DNA of 64,000 nucleotides from Pseudomonas alloputida (GTDB lineage: Bacteria > Pseudomonadota > Gammaproteobacteria > Pseudomonadales > Pseudomonadaceae): positions 1,213,501 to 1,277,500 of the forward strand of contig NZ_CP128540.1 of the NCBI RefSeq assembly GCF_021283545.2. The letters run 5' to 3'. Shown here piece by piece: positions 57,748-64,000 of the stretch. The translations under genes and the position numbers were made by a program. The notes under the pieces were generated by a model, which was given only the letters and a program-made list of their open reading frames with translations, was not told the origin of the DNA and did no database searches. Each line of letters begins with the position of its first letter. The first letter of the stretch is position 1.

Positions 57748-58422
57748 TCAATCGTTGAAATCGCGCCAGCCGCCCATTTCTTTCCAGCGGTTGACGATGC
57801 CGCAGAACAGCTCAGCGGTTTTCTCGGTGTCATAACGTGCCGAGTGCGCCTCACGCCCGTCGAAGTCGATGTCGGCGCTCTGGCAGGCCCGCGCCAGCAC
57901 GGTCTGGCCATACGCCAGGCCCGCCAGGGTGGCGGTGTCGAAGCTGGAGAACGGGTGGAACGGGTTGCGCTTCAGGTCATTGCGCGCCACTGCTGCATTG
58001 AGGAAACCCAGGTCGAAGCTGCTGTTGTGGCCGACCAGAATCGCCCGCTTGCAGCCGTTGGCCTTGAGTGCCTTGCGCACGCCACGGAAGATGTCGGTCA
58101 TCGCGCTTTCCTCGCTGACCGCCATGCGCAGCGGGTGGTCCAGCTTGATCCCGGTGAACTCAAGTGCGGCCGGCTCGATGTTGGCGCCCTCGAACGGCTC
58201 CACTCGGTGGAAGTAGGTATGTTCGGGGAACAGGAAACCTTTCTCGTCCATGCCAATGGTGACGGCGGCAATTTCCAGCAATGCATCGGTAGCGCTGTTG
58301 AAACCACCGGTTTCAACATCCACCACGACCGGCAGATAGCCGCGGAAGCGCTCGGCCATCGGGTGGCGAGGACCGCTGCTGCCTTGGGTGTCCAGGTCGT
58401 CTTCGTAAAGGTCTTCGCTCAC
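57748..58422 (-). CDS. rnt: Ribonuclease T
   Basis: RNase T is a DEDDh 3'-5' exonuclease that trims tRNA and other stable RNA ends. The 224-residue product has the DEDD residues in [38 protein letters not shown] and [14 protein letters not shown]. It starts at GTG 58422 (VSEDLYEDD), overlapping the pyrC stop by 4 bases (GTGA); the frame is open to 58518 but inside pyrC. Confidence 0.95.
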   Translation of the reverse strand: MSEDLYEDDLDTQGSSGPRHPMAERFRGYLPVVVDVETGGFNSATDALLEIAAVTIGMDEKGFLFPEHTYFHRVEPFEGANIEPAALEFTGIKLDHPLRMAVSEESAMTDIFRGVRKALKANGCKRAILVGHNSSFDLGFLNAAVARNDLKRNPFHPFSSFDTATLAGLAYGQTVLARACQSADIDFDGREAHSARYDTEKTAELFCGIVNRWKEMGGWRDFND

Positions 58423-59465
58423 GCGTTTTTCTCCAGCAGGCGCCAGCGCAGTTTTTCGCCAGCGCGCAGCGGGACTACGGTTTGCTCGCCAAATGGCAGG
58501 CTTTCCGGAGCGGTCCATTCTTCGCGGACCAGGGTAATGGTGTCGGTGTTCGCCGGCAGGCCATAGAAGGCCGGGCCGTGCAGGCTGGCGAAGCCTTCCA
58601 GCTTGTCCAGCGCGTTACGCTGCTCGAACGCTTCGGCGTACATCTCGATGGCCGCATAGGCGGTGTAGCAACCCGCGCAACCGCAGGCTGCTTCCTTGGC
58701 GTGACGGGCATGAGGTGCCGAGTCGGTGCCGAGGAAGAACTTCGGATTGCCGCTGGTGGCTGCGTCCAGCAAGGCCACCTGGTGGGTGTTGCGCTTGAGG
58801 ATCGGCAGGCAGTAGAAGTGCGGGCGAATGCCGCCGACCAGCATGTGGTTGCGGTTGTACAGCAGGTGCTGGGCGGTGATGGTCGCACCGACGTTGGCCG
58901 GGGCCTCGGTGACGAACTGCGCGGCATCACTGGTGGTGATGTGTTCGAACACCACTTTCAGCGTCGGGAAGCGCTCGACCACACGGCGCATGTGCTCGTC
59001 GATGAAGCGCTTCTCGCGGTCGAACACGTCGATCTCGCTGCGGGTCACTTCGCCATGCACCAGCAGCGGCATGCCCACTTCCGCCAGTGCCTCTATGGCC
59101 GGGAAGATGTTGTCGATGCTGGTCACGCCGGAATCGGAGTTGGTGGTGGCGCCGGCCGGGTACAACTTGGCGGCGTACACGAAACCGCTGGCCTTGGCCG
59201 CGCGGACGTCCTCGGGGCTGGTGCGGTCGGTGAGGTACAGCACCATCAGCGGCTCGAAGCGGCTGCCGGCCGGGCGGGCAGCCAGAATGCGCTCACGGTA
59301 GGCGCCGGCCTCGGTGGCATTGCGCACGGGCGGCACGAGGTTGGGCATGATGATGGCACGGGCGAAGGTACGCGCCACGTCGCCAACGGTGTGGGGCAGG
59401 ACGGCACCATCGCGCAGATGGATGTGCCAGTCGTCGGGGCGCAGGAGGGTCAGGCGATCGGACAT
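58419..59465 (-). CDS. pyrC: Dihydroorotase
   Basis: PyrC cyclises carbamoyl aspartate to dihydroorotate in pyrimidine synthesis. The 348-residue class II enzyme has zinc ligands in [10 protein letters not shown], the carboxylated Lys in [14 protein letters not shown], His in PLLVHGE and FEHITT, and Asp in [19 protein letters not shown] 59465 ([13 protein letters not shown]) is the conserved start. It overlaps rnt, forming a pyrC-rnt operon divergent from motY. Confidence 0.97.
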   Translation of the reverse strand: MSDRLTLLRPDDWHIHLRDGAVLPHTVGDVARTFARAIIMPNLVPPVRNATEAGAYRERILAARPAGSRFEPLMVLYLTDRTSPEDVRAAKASGFVYAAKLYPAGATTNSDSGVTSIDNIFPAIEALAEVGMPLLVHGEVTRSEIDVFDREKRFIDEHMRRVVERFPTLKVVFEHITTSDAAQFVTEAPANVGATITAQHLLYNRNHMLVGGIRPHFYCLPILKRNTHQVALLDAATSGNPKFFLGTDSAPHARHAKEAACGCAGCYTAYAAIEMYAEAFEQRNALDKLEGFASLHGPAFYGLPANTDTITLVREEWTAPESLPFGEQTVVPLRAGEKLRWRLLEKNA

Positions 59466-59595
59466 TGGGGATTCCAGGCGGGTCGAACTCAAGCCCCAAT
59501 CCTACCGGAAAACCCCGGGGCGAGCACGGCTATCAAGTTTTCCGGACAGCGTCCGATAGCCTGCTGGTAAGCCGTCAGAATTTGTGGAGCCGCCC

Positions 59596-60537
59596 GTGCG
59601 CCAGCGTTACCTAGCCCTGTTGACCCTGTTCGCCAGCCTGCCGGCCGGCGCACTGACTTTCCAGACGCGCATGGAGAACATTGCCTGGAAGGTCGAGGGT
59701 GACCAGTTCGAGTGTCGTCTGAGCCAGCCGATCGAAGGTTTCGGCAGCGGTACGTTCGTGCGTCGGGCAGGCGAGCAGCCGGTGTTTCAGCTGCGGTCGG
59801 ACAGCAACGCACTGGGTGCCGGCACCGCCAGCCTGCTGGCTGCGGCAGCGCCGTGGCAACCTGGGCGTGGCGATATCAACTTGGGCAATGTGCGAATGGC
59901 CCGCAGTGGCGTGCTGTTCAGCTCCTCCCAAGGGCAGGCCAGCCGGCTGATCAACGGCTTGCTCGACGGGCGTAGCACCGTTGTGCGCAACTACACCGGT
60001 GAGGCGGGCAGGCCGATGGAGGTGCGTGTGCTGCCGGTCAGCTTCGCCAAAGCCTACAATGACTATCAGGTCTGTGCTGGCAAGCTGTTGCCGATGAACT
60101 ACGACCAGGTGCGCCAGACACAGGTGGGTTTCCCCGGGGGCGGTATCGAGCTGGACGCAGCAGCCAAGGCGCGGCTGGACGTGATCCTCGATTACATGAA
60201 AGCCGACCCGACGGTGAACCATGTCGAGCTCAATGGGCATTCCGACAACAGTGGCAACCGCCTTACCAACCGCGACCTGTCGCGCCGTCGGGCATTGGCC
60301 GTGGCCGATTATTTCAAGGCTAACGGTGTGCCGGAAGAGCAGATCACTGTGCGCTTCCATGGCGAGCGTTATCCGCTCGCGAAGAACAACAGTGCGTCGA
60401 ATCGGGCGCGTAATCGGCGGGTGAATATCGAGCTGGATCGGGTGGCGGTGGTTGAGAAACCGGTGGAAAAGCCGGTTGAGCAAGCGGCGCCGGGTGTTGC
60501 ACCTGCCTCGGGCGTCCCGGGGGCGAAGGCGCCCTGA
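59596..60537 (+). CDS. motY: OmpA-domain flagellar motor protein MotY
   Basis: MotY belongs to the T-ring around the polar flagellar motor and helps stator assembly. The product (313 residues from GTG 59596) has a signal peptide (VRQRYLALLTLFASLPAGALTF), a MotY N-terminal domain (about 25-160) and a C-terminal OmpA peptidoglycan-binding domain (HVELNGHSDNSGNRLTNRDLSRRRALAVADYF, NRARNRRVNIEL). An additional Pro/Val/Glu tail follows. TGGAG precedes GTG 59596; another GTG lies at 59584. The gene order with pyrC, rnt and argG matches P. aeruginosa motY. Confidence 0.88.
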   Translation: MRQRYLALLTLFASLPAGALTFQTRMENIAWKVEGDQFECRLSQPIEGFGSGTFVRRAGEQPVFQLRSDSNALGAGTASLLAAAAPWQPGRGDINLGNVRMARSGVLFSSSQGQASRLINGLLDGRSTVVRNYTGEAGRPMEVRVLPVSFAKAYNDYQVCAGKLLPMNYDQVRQTQVGFPGGGIELDAAAKARLDVILDYMKADPTVNHVELNGHSDNSGNRLTNRDLSRRRALAVADYFKANGVPEEQITVRFHGERYPLAKNNSASNRARNRRVNIELDRVAVVEKPVEKPVEQAAPGVAPASGVPGAKAP

Positions 60538-60601
60538 GATCTGGTCGGTGCATGTCATGGGCTCGCATCAAGGCCGCCAGGGGTTCGTCACAACATTTTC
60601 A

Positions 60602-60730
60602 GCGCCTGTGAGATCGAGCGCAGAATGTTTCGAGGCGGACACCTGAGGCGCTCGATCTCACAGGCGCAGAATGTCTTGAGGTGGACACCTGGCGGCGCTC
60701 GATCTCACAGGCGCTGAACTCCTCAAGGCA
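60602..60730. repeat. Short array of related 46-47-base units
   Basis: A 20-base near-palindromic element appears three times: inverted at 60602-60621 (GCGCCTGTGAGATCGAGCGC) and direct at 60648-60667 and 60695-60714 (GCGCTCGATCTCACAGGCGC). Units 1 and 2 share the following 25 bases (AGAATGT-C/TGAGG-GGACACCTG pattern); unit 3 diverges there. The array fills much of the 370-base motY-argG gap. Confidence 0.75.
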
Positions 60731-60811
60731 TGCACGCTGCGGCTCGACGCCCCTCCAAGGTCCTCATGCCACATCCCTCAACCTACCGCCCGTCGCCCCT
60801 ACGAAAGTTCC

Positions 60812-60872
60812 TGTCGCTTTGTCGTCAGAAGCTGTCGCCCCACTGTAAATTTATCCGCAACGCCGGTAGAAT
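60812..60872 (+). promoter_or_regulatory. argG promoter region with two ArgR-type half sites
   Basis: TGTCGC occurs at 60812 and 60833, 21 bases apart in the same orientation. The second fits TGTCGC-N8-AA fully (60833-60848). A TAGAAT at 60867-60872 could be the -10, with a weak TGTAAA at 60844 as -35, so ArgR bound here would overlap the promoter. Confidence 0.6.
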
Positions 60873-60907
60873 CGATCCCTTTCCGTACAACCCCGTGGAG
60901 TGATGGC

Positions 60908-62125
60908 ATGGCGGACGTAAAAAAGGTCGTACTGGCGTATTCCGGCGGCCTTGATACTTCGGTGATTCTCAAGTGGCTGCAGGATACCTACAACTGCGAA
61001 GTGGTGACCTTCACCGCTGACCTGGGGCAGGGCGAAGAGGTCGAACCGGCCCGTGCCAAGGCCCAGGCAATGGGCGTTAAAGAGATCTACATCGACGACC
61101 TGCGCGAAGAATTCGTGCGTGATTTCGTGTTCCCGATGTTCCGCGCCAACACCGTCTACGAAGGCGAGTACCTGCTGGGTACTTCCATCGCCCGTCCGCT
61201 GATCGCCAAGCGCCTGATCGAAATCGCCAACGAAACCGGCGCTGACGCCATTTCCCATGGCGCCACCGGCAAGGGTAACGACCAGGTGCGCTTCGAGCTG
61301 GGTGCCTATGCCCTGAAGCCAGGCGTCAAGGTCATCGCTCCATGGCGCGAGTGGGACCTGCTGTCCCGCGAAAAGCTGATGGACTACGCCGAGAAGCACG
61401 GCATCCCGATCGAGCGCCACGGCAAGAAGAAGTCGCCGTACTCGATGGACGCCAACCTGCTGCACATCTCCTACGAGGGCGGTGTCCTGGAAGATACCTG
61501 GACCGAGCACGAAGAAGACATGTGGCGCTGGAGTGTCTCGCCTGAGAATGCCCCGGACCAGGCTACCTACATCGAGCTGACCTACCGCAATGGTGACATC
61601 GTTGCCATCGACGGCGTCGAGAAATCCCCGGCCACCGTCCTGGCAGACCTGAACCGTATCGGTGGTGCCAACGGCATCGGCCGTCTGGACATCGTCGAAA
61701 ACCGTTACGTCGGCATGAAGTCGCGCGGTTGCTACGAAACGCCTGGCGGTACCATCATGCTCAAGGCACACCGTGCCATCGAGTCGATCACCCTGGACCG
61801 CGAAGTCGCTCACCTGAAAGATGAGCTGATGCCAAAGTATGCCAGCCTGATCTACACCGGCTACTGGTGGAGCCCGGAGCGTCTGATGCTGCAACAGATG
61901 ATCGATGCTTCGCAGGTCAACGTGAATGGTGTGGTGCGCCTGAAACTGTACAAGGGCAACGTGACCGTGGTTGGCCGCAAGTCGGACGATTCGCTGTTCG
62001 ATGCCAACATCGCCACCTTTGAAGAAGATGGTGGTGCCTACAACCAGGCAGATGCTGCTGGCTTCATCAAGCTCAATGCACTGCGTATGCGCATTGCCGC
62101 CAACAAGGGCCGTTCGCTGCTCTGA
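60908..62125 (+). CDS. argG: Argininosuccinate synthase
   Basis: ArgG joins citrulline and aspartate with ATP to give argininosuccinate. The 405-residue product has the ATP pyrophosphatase P-loop [36 protein letters not shown] and the [17 protein letters not shown] segment. The length is standard. It is preceded by possible ArgR sites and followed by a strong terminator. Confidence 0.98.
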   Translation: MADVKKVVLAYSGGLDTSVILKWLQDTYNCEVVTFTADLGQGEEVEPARAKAQAMGVKEIYIDDLREEFVRDFVFPMFRANTVYEGEYLLGTSIARPLIAKRLIEIANETGADAISHGATGKGNDQVRFELGAYALKPGVKVIAPWREWDLLSREKLMDYAEKHGIPIERHGKKKSPYSMDANLLHISYEGGVLEDTWTEHEEDMWRWSVSPENAPDQATYIELTYRNGDIVAIDGVEKSPATVLADLNRIGGANGIGRLDIVENRYVGMKSRGCYETPGGTIMLKAHRAIESITLDREVAHLKDELMPKYASLIYTGYWWSPERLMLQQMIDASQVNVNGVVRLKLYKGNVTVVGRKSDDSLFDANIATFEEDGGAYNQADAAGFIKLNALRMRIAANKGRSLL

Positions 62126-62140
62126 TTGCTGGCGTGTGCG

Positions 62141-62169
62141 AAAACCCCGGCTCGGTCCGGGGTTTTTTT
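62141..62169 (+). terminator. Rho-independent terminator after argG
   Basis: AACCCCGG, loop CTCGGT, CCGGGGTT followed by a T-run, 17 bases after the argG stop. Confidence 0.9.
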
Positions 62170-62192
62170 ATGCCCGCGCAAAGGCGGGTCGT

Positions 62193-62675
62193 TCAACTTC
62201 GGTGGCTCACATCATCGCCCTCGAGTGCGCTGATCGAAAGCTGCGCACATTGACGTCTGTCCAGATTACAAAAGCGCCAGACGCGCGCTGGCTCGGGCGG
62301 TTGGGCAAGTGCGTGCAAGAGTTGTTGTTCCATCATGCGACAGGCGTCGGGGCCGGAGAACATGAAAGTGACAGGTTCGCCCTGTACCGCCTCGGGGGCA
62401 TCATTGGCAATTGCGGGTGTGGCCACACTGCTCAGTGCTGGCGTGTTGTCGTGTGCTGCGTTGTTGGGAAGCGGGCTATAGAACGACTTGTAATTGAAGT
62501 TGAGTGTCAGAAAAAACAGTGCCGTCAGAAAGAATGGAAAGCCTACCAGGAACCAGGTGTAGAGCCTTTGGCTGGACTCGCCGAGAAATGGCAGTGTGGC
62601 AAGGGCGGAGGCTTCGATGATCCCCGCGAAGATGGCAATGATCGTCAGCGGGGCGACAGGTTGTGCTTGGGTCAT
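62193..62675 (-). CDS. Small membrane protein of unknown function
   Basis: A 160-residue protein with two N-terminal membrane helices (PLTIIAIFAGIIEASALATLPFL and LYTWFLVGFPFFLTALFFLTLNF) and a soluble tail of about 100 residues that starts with an Ala/Pro-rich linker and ends ALEGDDVSHRS. The C-terminal part (VTFMFSGPDACRMMEQQLLHALAQPPEPARVWRFCNLDRRQC) has Cys and Trp that may be structural. No family was recognised. It converges with argG. Confidence 0.65.
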   Translation of the reverse strand: MTQAQPVAPLTIIAIFAGIIEASALATLPFLGESSQRLYTWFLVGFPFFLTALFFLTLNFNYKSFYSPLPNNAAHDNTPALSSVATPAIANDAPEAVQGEPVTFMFSGPDACRMMEQQLLHALAQPPEPARVWRFCNLDRRQCAQLSISALEGDDVSHRS

Positions 62676-63041
62676 ATAGGCCGTCTCCAGCGGTTTTGTC
62701 CATCTTTACCTTACTGCTGTACTCAACTAAAGGCTGGATTGTTTCCCGGGGGAGGAATGATCGTCAGAGAACCTCGTTGTGTTGCTTTTTCGACGTGTTT
62801 GAGTCGGAAGTTTTCCTTTGCTGAAGATCAGTATTCAACTGGTACGTTTATGTCAGTGGGTGGTACTTTTTTTCGGTAATAAGTAATTTATTTGTTACAA
62901 CCATAGTCATTGTGTGTAGGAAGTTTCTGTAAGTTCTGTAGGCTTTTTCTGTCCATGGCTTTCGCTGGTAAATCGCCGCGCCAGCAAGCGTCCTGTCGGT
63001 TATCGTGGCGTGCCAAAGCAACAACAATGTATGGATATCGC
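62676..63041. promoter_or_regulatory. AT-rich divergent regulatory region upstream of the LuxR-type regulator
   Basis: A 366-base gap between divergent genes, notably AT-rich at 62870-62930. It holds an imperfect palindrome GTAATAAGTAA...TTTGTTAC (62876-62898) and an AACAACAA Crc/Hfq motif at 63020-63027, 15 bases before the regulator ATG. No small ORF with convincing coding character was recognised. Confidence 0.35.
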
Positions 63042-63665
63042 ATGAATAAAGTGCTTATCGTGGATGATCATCCGGTCATACGCCTGGCCGTACGCATGCT
63101 GATGGAGCGGCATGGGTATGACGTTGTGGCGGAGACTGACAATGGGGTAGCTGCGTTGCAGCTGACACGGCAACACCTGCCGGATATTGTGGTGCTGGAT
63201 ATCGGTATCCCGAAACTGGATGGCCTGGAGGTGATCGCCCGCATGGCGACATTCAGCCCGGGTAGCAAGGTACTGGTGCTGACGTCACAGGCCCCCGGCA
63301 ACTTTTCGATGCGCTGCATGCAGGCAGGGGCGGCGGGTTACGTGTGCAAGCAGCAGGAGCTTACCGAACTGCTCAGCGCTATCAAGGCTGTGTTGTCGGG
63401 TTACAGCTACTTCCCCAACCAGGCCTTGCATGCGTCACGTGGCAGGGGGGCGGGCAGCGAGACGGATATGGTGAATCGCCTTTCTGCGCGAGAAATGACG
63501 GTGCTGCAACAACTGGCGCGAGGGCGTTCGAACAAGGAGATTGCCGACAGCATGTACCTCAGTAACAAGACGGTCAGTACCTACAAGTCACGGCTGCTGC
63601 TCAAGCTCAATGCACGGTCATTGGTTGACCTGATCGAGCTGGCGCAACGGCAAGGTCTGAACTGA
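63042..63665 (+). CDS. NarL/FixJ-family response regulator
   Basis: A 207-residue two-component regulator. The receiver has acidic pair DD in VLIVDDHPVIR, the phosphorylated Asp in DIVVLDIGIPKLDG, and Lys in GYVCKQQELTE. The C-terminal LuxR-type helix-turn-helix is LSAREMTVLQQLARGRSNKEIADSMYLSNKTVSTYKSRLLLKLNARSLVDLIELAQ. ATG 63042 (MNKVLIVDDH) is the natural start. It is an orphan: no histidine kinase is adjacent. It resembles BvgA/EvgA-like regulators. Confidence 0.9.
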   Translation: MNKVLIVDDHPVIRLAVRMLMERHGYDVVAETDNGVAALQLTRQHLPDIVVLDIGIPKLDGLEVIARMATFSPGSKVLVLTSQAPGNFSMRCMQAGAAGYVCKQQELTELLSAIKAVLSGYSYFPNQALHASRGRGAGSETDMVNRLSAREMTVLQQLARGRSNKEIADSMYLSNKTVSTYKSRLLLKLNARSLVDLIELAQRQGLN

Positions 63666-63678
63666 TCGCCAAGCCTTG

Positions 63679-63699
63679 AAGCCTCCAGCCAGGAGGCTT
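63679..63699. terminator. Hairpin between convergent genes
   Basis: AAGCCTCC, loop AGCCA, GGAGGCTT: 8-base perfect stem between the regulator and the convergent PA3496-family gene. Only a short T-run follows. Confidence 0.55.
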
Positions 63700-63735
63700 T
63701 GCCAGGGCTATCGGTCCATGACTACGGGACCCGCA

Positions 63736-63912
63736 CTACAGGTCGTAATCGAAATCGGCCAACTGCTTCTGCAGGCGCCGTTCTTCCAGCATGTTGTCGA
63801 TGGTGCGACGTTTGCTCAGGTTGGTCTTTGCGATTTCAACCTGTGGCTCCGCGTCATCGTCTGCGGCAACAAAATCATCATCGATCGACAGGTCGTCTTT
63901 ATCGGTACTCAT
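63736..63912 (-). CDS. PA3496-family small putative regulatory protein
   Basis: A 58-residue acidic protein starting at ATG 63912 (MSTDKDDLSIDDDF), with a conserved C-terminus KTNLSKRRTIDNMLEERRLQKQLADFDYDL that matches the PA3496 family of pseudomonads. Function is unknown; the C-terminal half is predicted to be a charged helix. The next gene lies beyond the window. Confidence 0.85.
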   Translation of the reverse strand: MSTDKDDLSIDDDFVAADDDAEPQVEIAKTNLSKRRTIDNMLEERRLQKQLADFDYDL

Positions 63913-64000
63913 GAGTCGCTCCAAGCCAAGGGGCCATTGGCCGTCCTTATAACCAGAAAGCAGACGCTGGTAAAAAAGATTTTTTCAATCGATGTGAGTG

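Noticed and set aside
60602..60730. CRISPR array
   Set aside because: Only three units, one core inverted, and the intervening sequences are related to each other rather than unique spacers; no cas genes.

Overview
The window reads as core chromosome of a Pseudomonas putida-group bacterium. The GC content is high, coding density is near 90 percent, and REP palindromes of the Pseudomonas type (arms around GCGGGC/GCCCGC) are scattered between genes. Several gene orders match known Pseudomonas neighbourhoods: the glpFKRD glycerol cluster, the aatJQMP/aauRS acidic amino acid cluster, and the right-hand run grxD-bfr-bfd-peroxiredoxin-rnt-pyrC-motY-argG. No tRNA, rRNA, insertion sequence, prophage or CRISPR array was seen.

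Left part (1-18250). After the 3' end of purL and a small NIF3/YqfO-like gene comes an export module. tatABC (minus strand) is divergent from gspK. A large Tat-type lipoprotein phosphatase of the PhoX/DUF839 family (UxpB-like) follows on the minus strand. Then a plus-strand run encodes a SoxB/5'-nucleotidase-like lipoprotein that has lost its metal ligands, followed by gspC-D-E-F-G-H-I-J-L-M-N. A strong triple PhoB-box match sits between the phosphatase and the SoxB-like gene. The layout suggests a phosphate-responsive assembly in which Tat exports folded lipoprotein phosphatases and the type II secretion system moves them to or beyond the outer membrane.

Middle part (18400-40430). This holds a PadR/YqjI-like repressor with a siderophore-interacting protein gene (candidate operators and a Fur-like palindrome upstream), a large bifunctional penicillin-binding protein, a ProY-type amino acid permease, a membrane-anchored GltB-like FMN protein, an lhr helicase gene broken by a frameshift, a Nudix hydrolase overlapping metR tail to tail, a periplasmic alpha/beta hydrolase, glpM, and the aauRS-aatPMQJ cluster with a sigma-54 promoter and AauR-type palindromes.

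Right part (40700-64000). A 1439-residue protein combines a DUF6543-like N-terminal region, leucine-rich repeats and a C-terminal NEL-type E3 ubiquitin ligase domain with a CED catalytic motif. It sits alone between aatJ and glpD with no visible secretion partner. Then come glpD, glpR, glpK, glpF, ybaK, argF overlapping an orphan Fbp/Pot-type ABC ATPase, a molybdopterin oxidoreductase, monothiol glutaredoxin, bacterioferritin and its ferredoxin, a 2-Cys peroxiredoxin, rnt, pyrC, motY, argG (with a pair of ArgR-type half sites), a small unknown membrane protein, a NarL/FixJ-type regulator and a PA3496-family small protein.

Most notable: the SoxB-like pseudoenzyme in the Tat/T2SS module, the NEL-domain effector-like protein, the lhr frameshift with a REP element encoding its C-terminus, and a short tandem repeat array between motY and argG.
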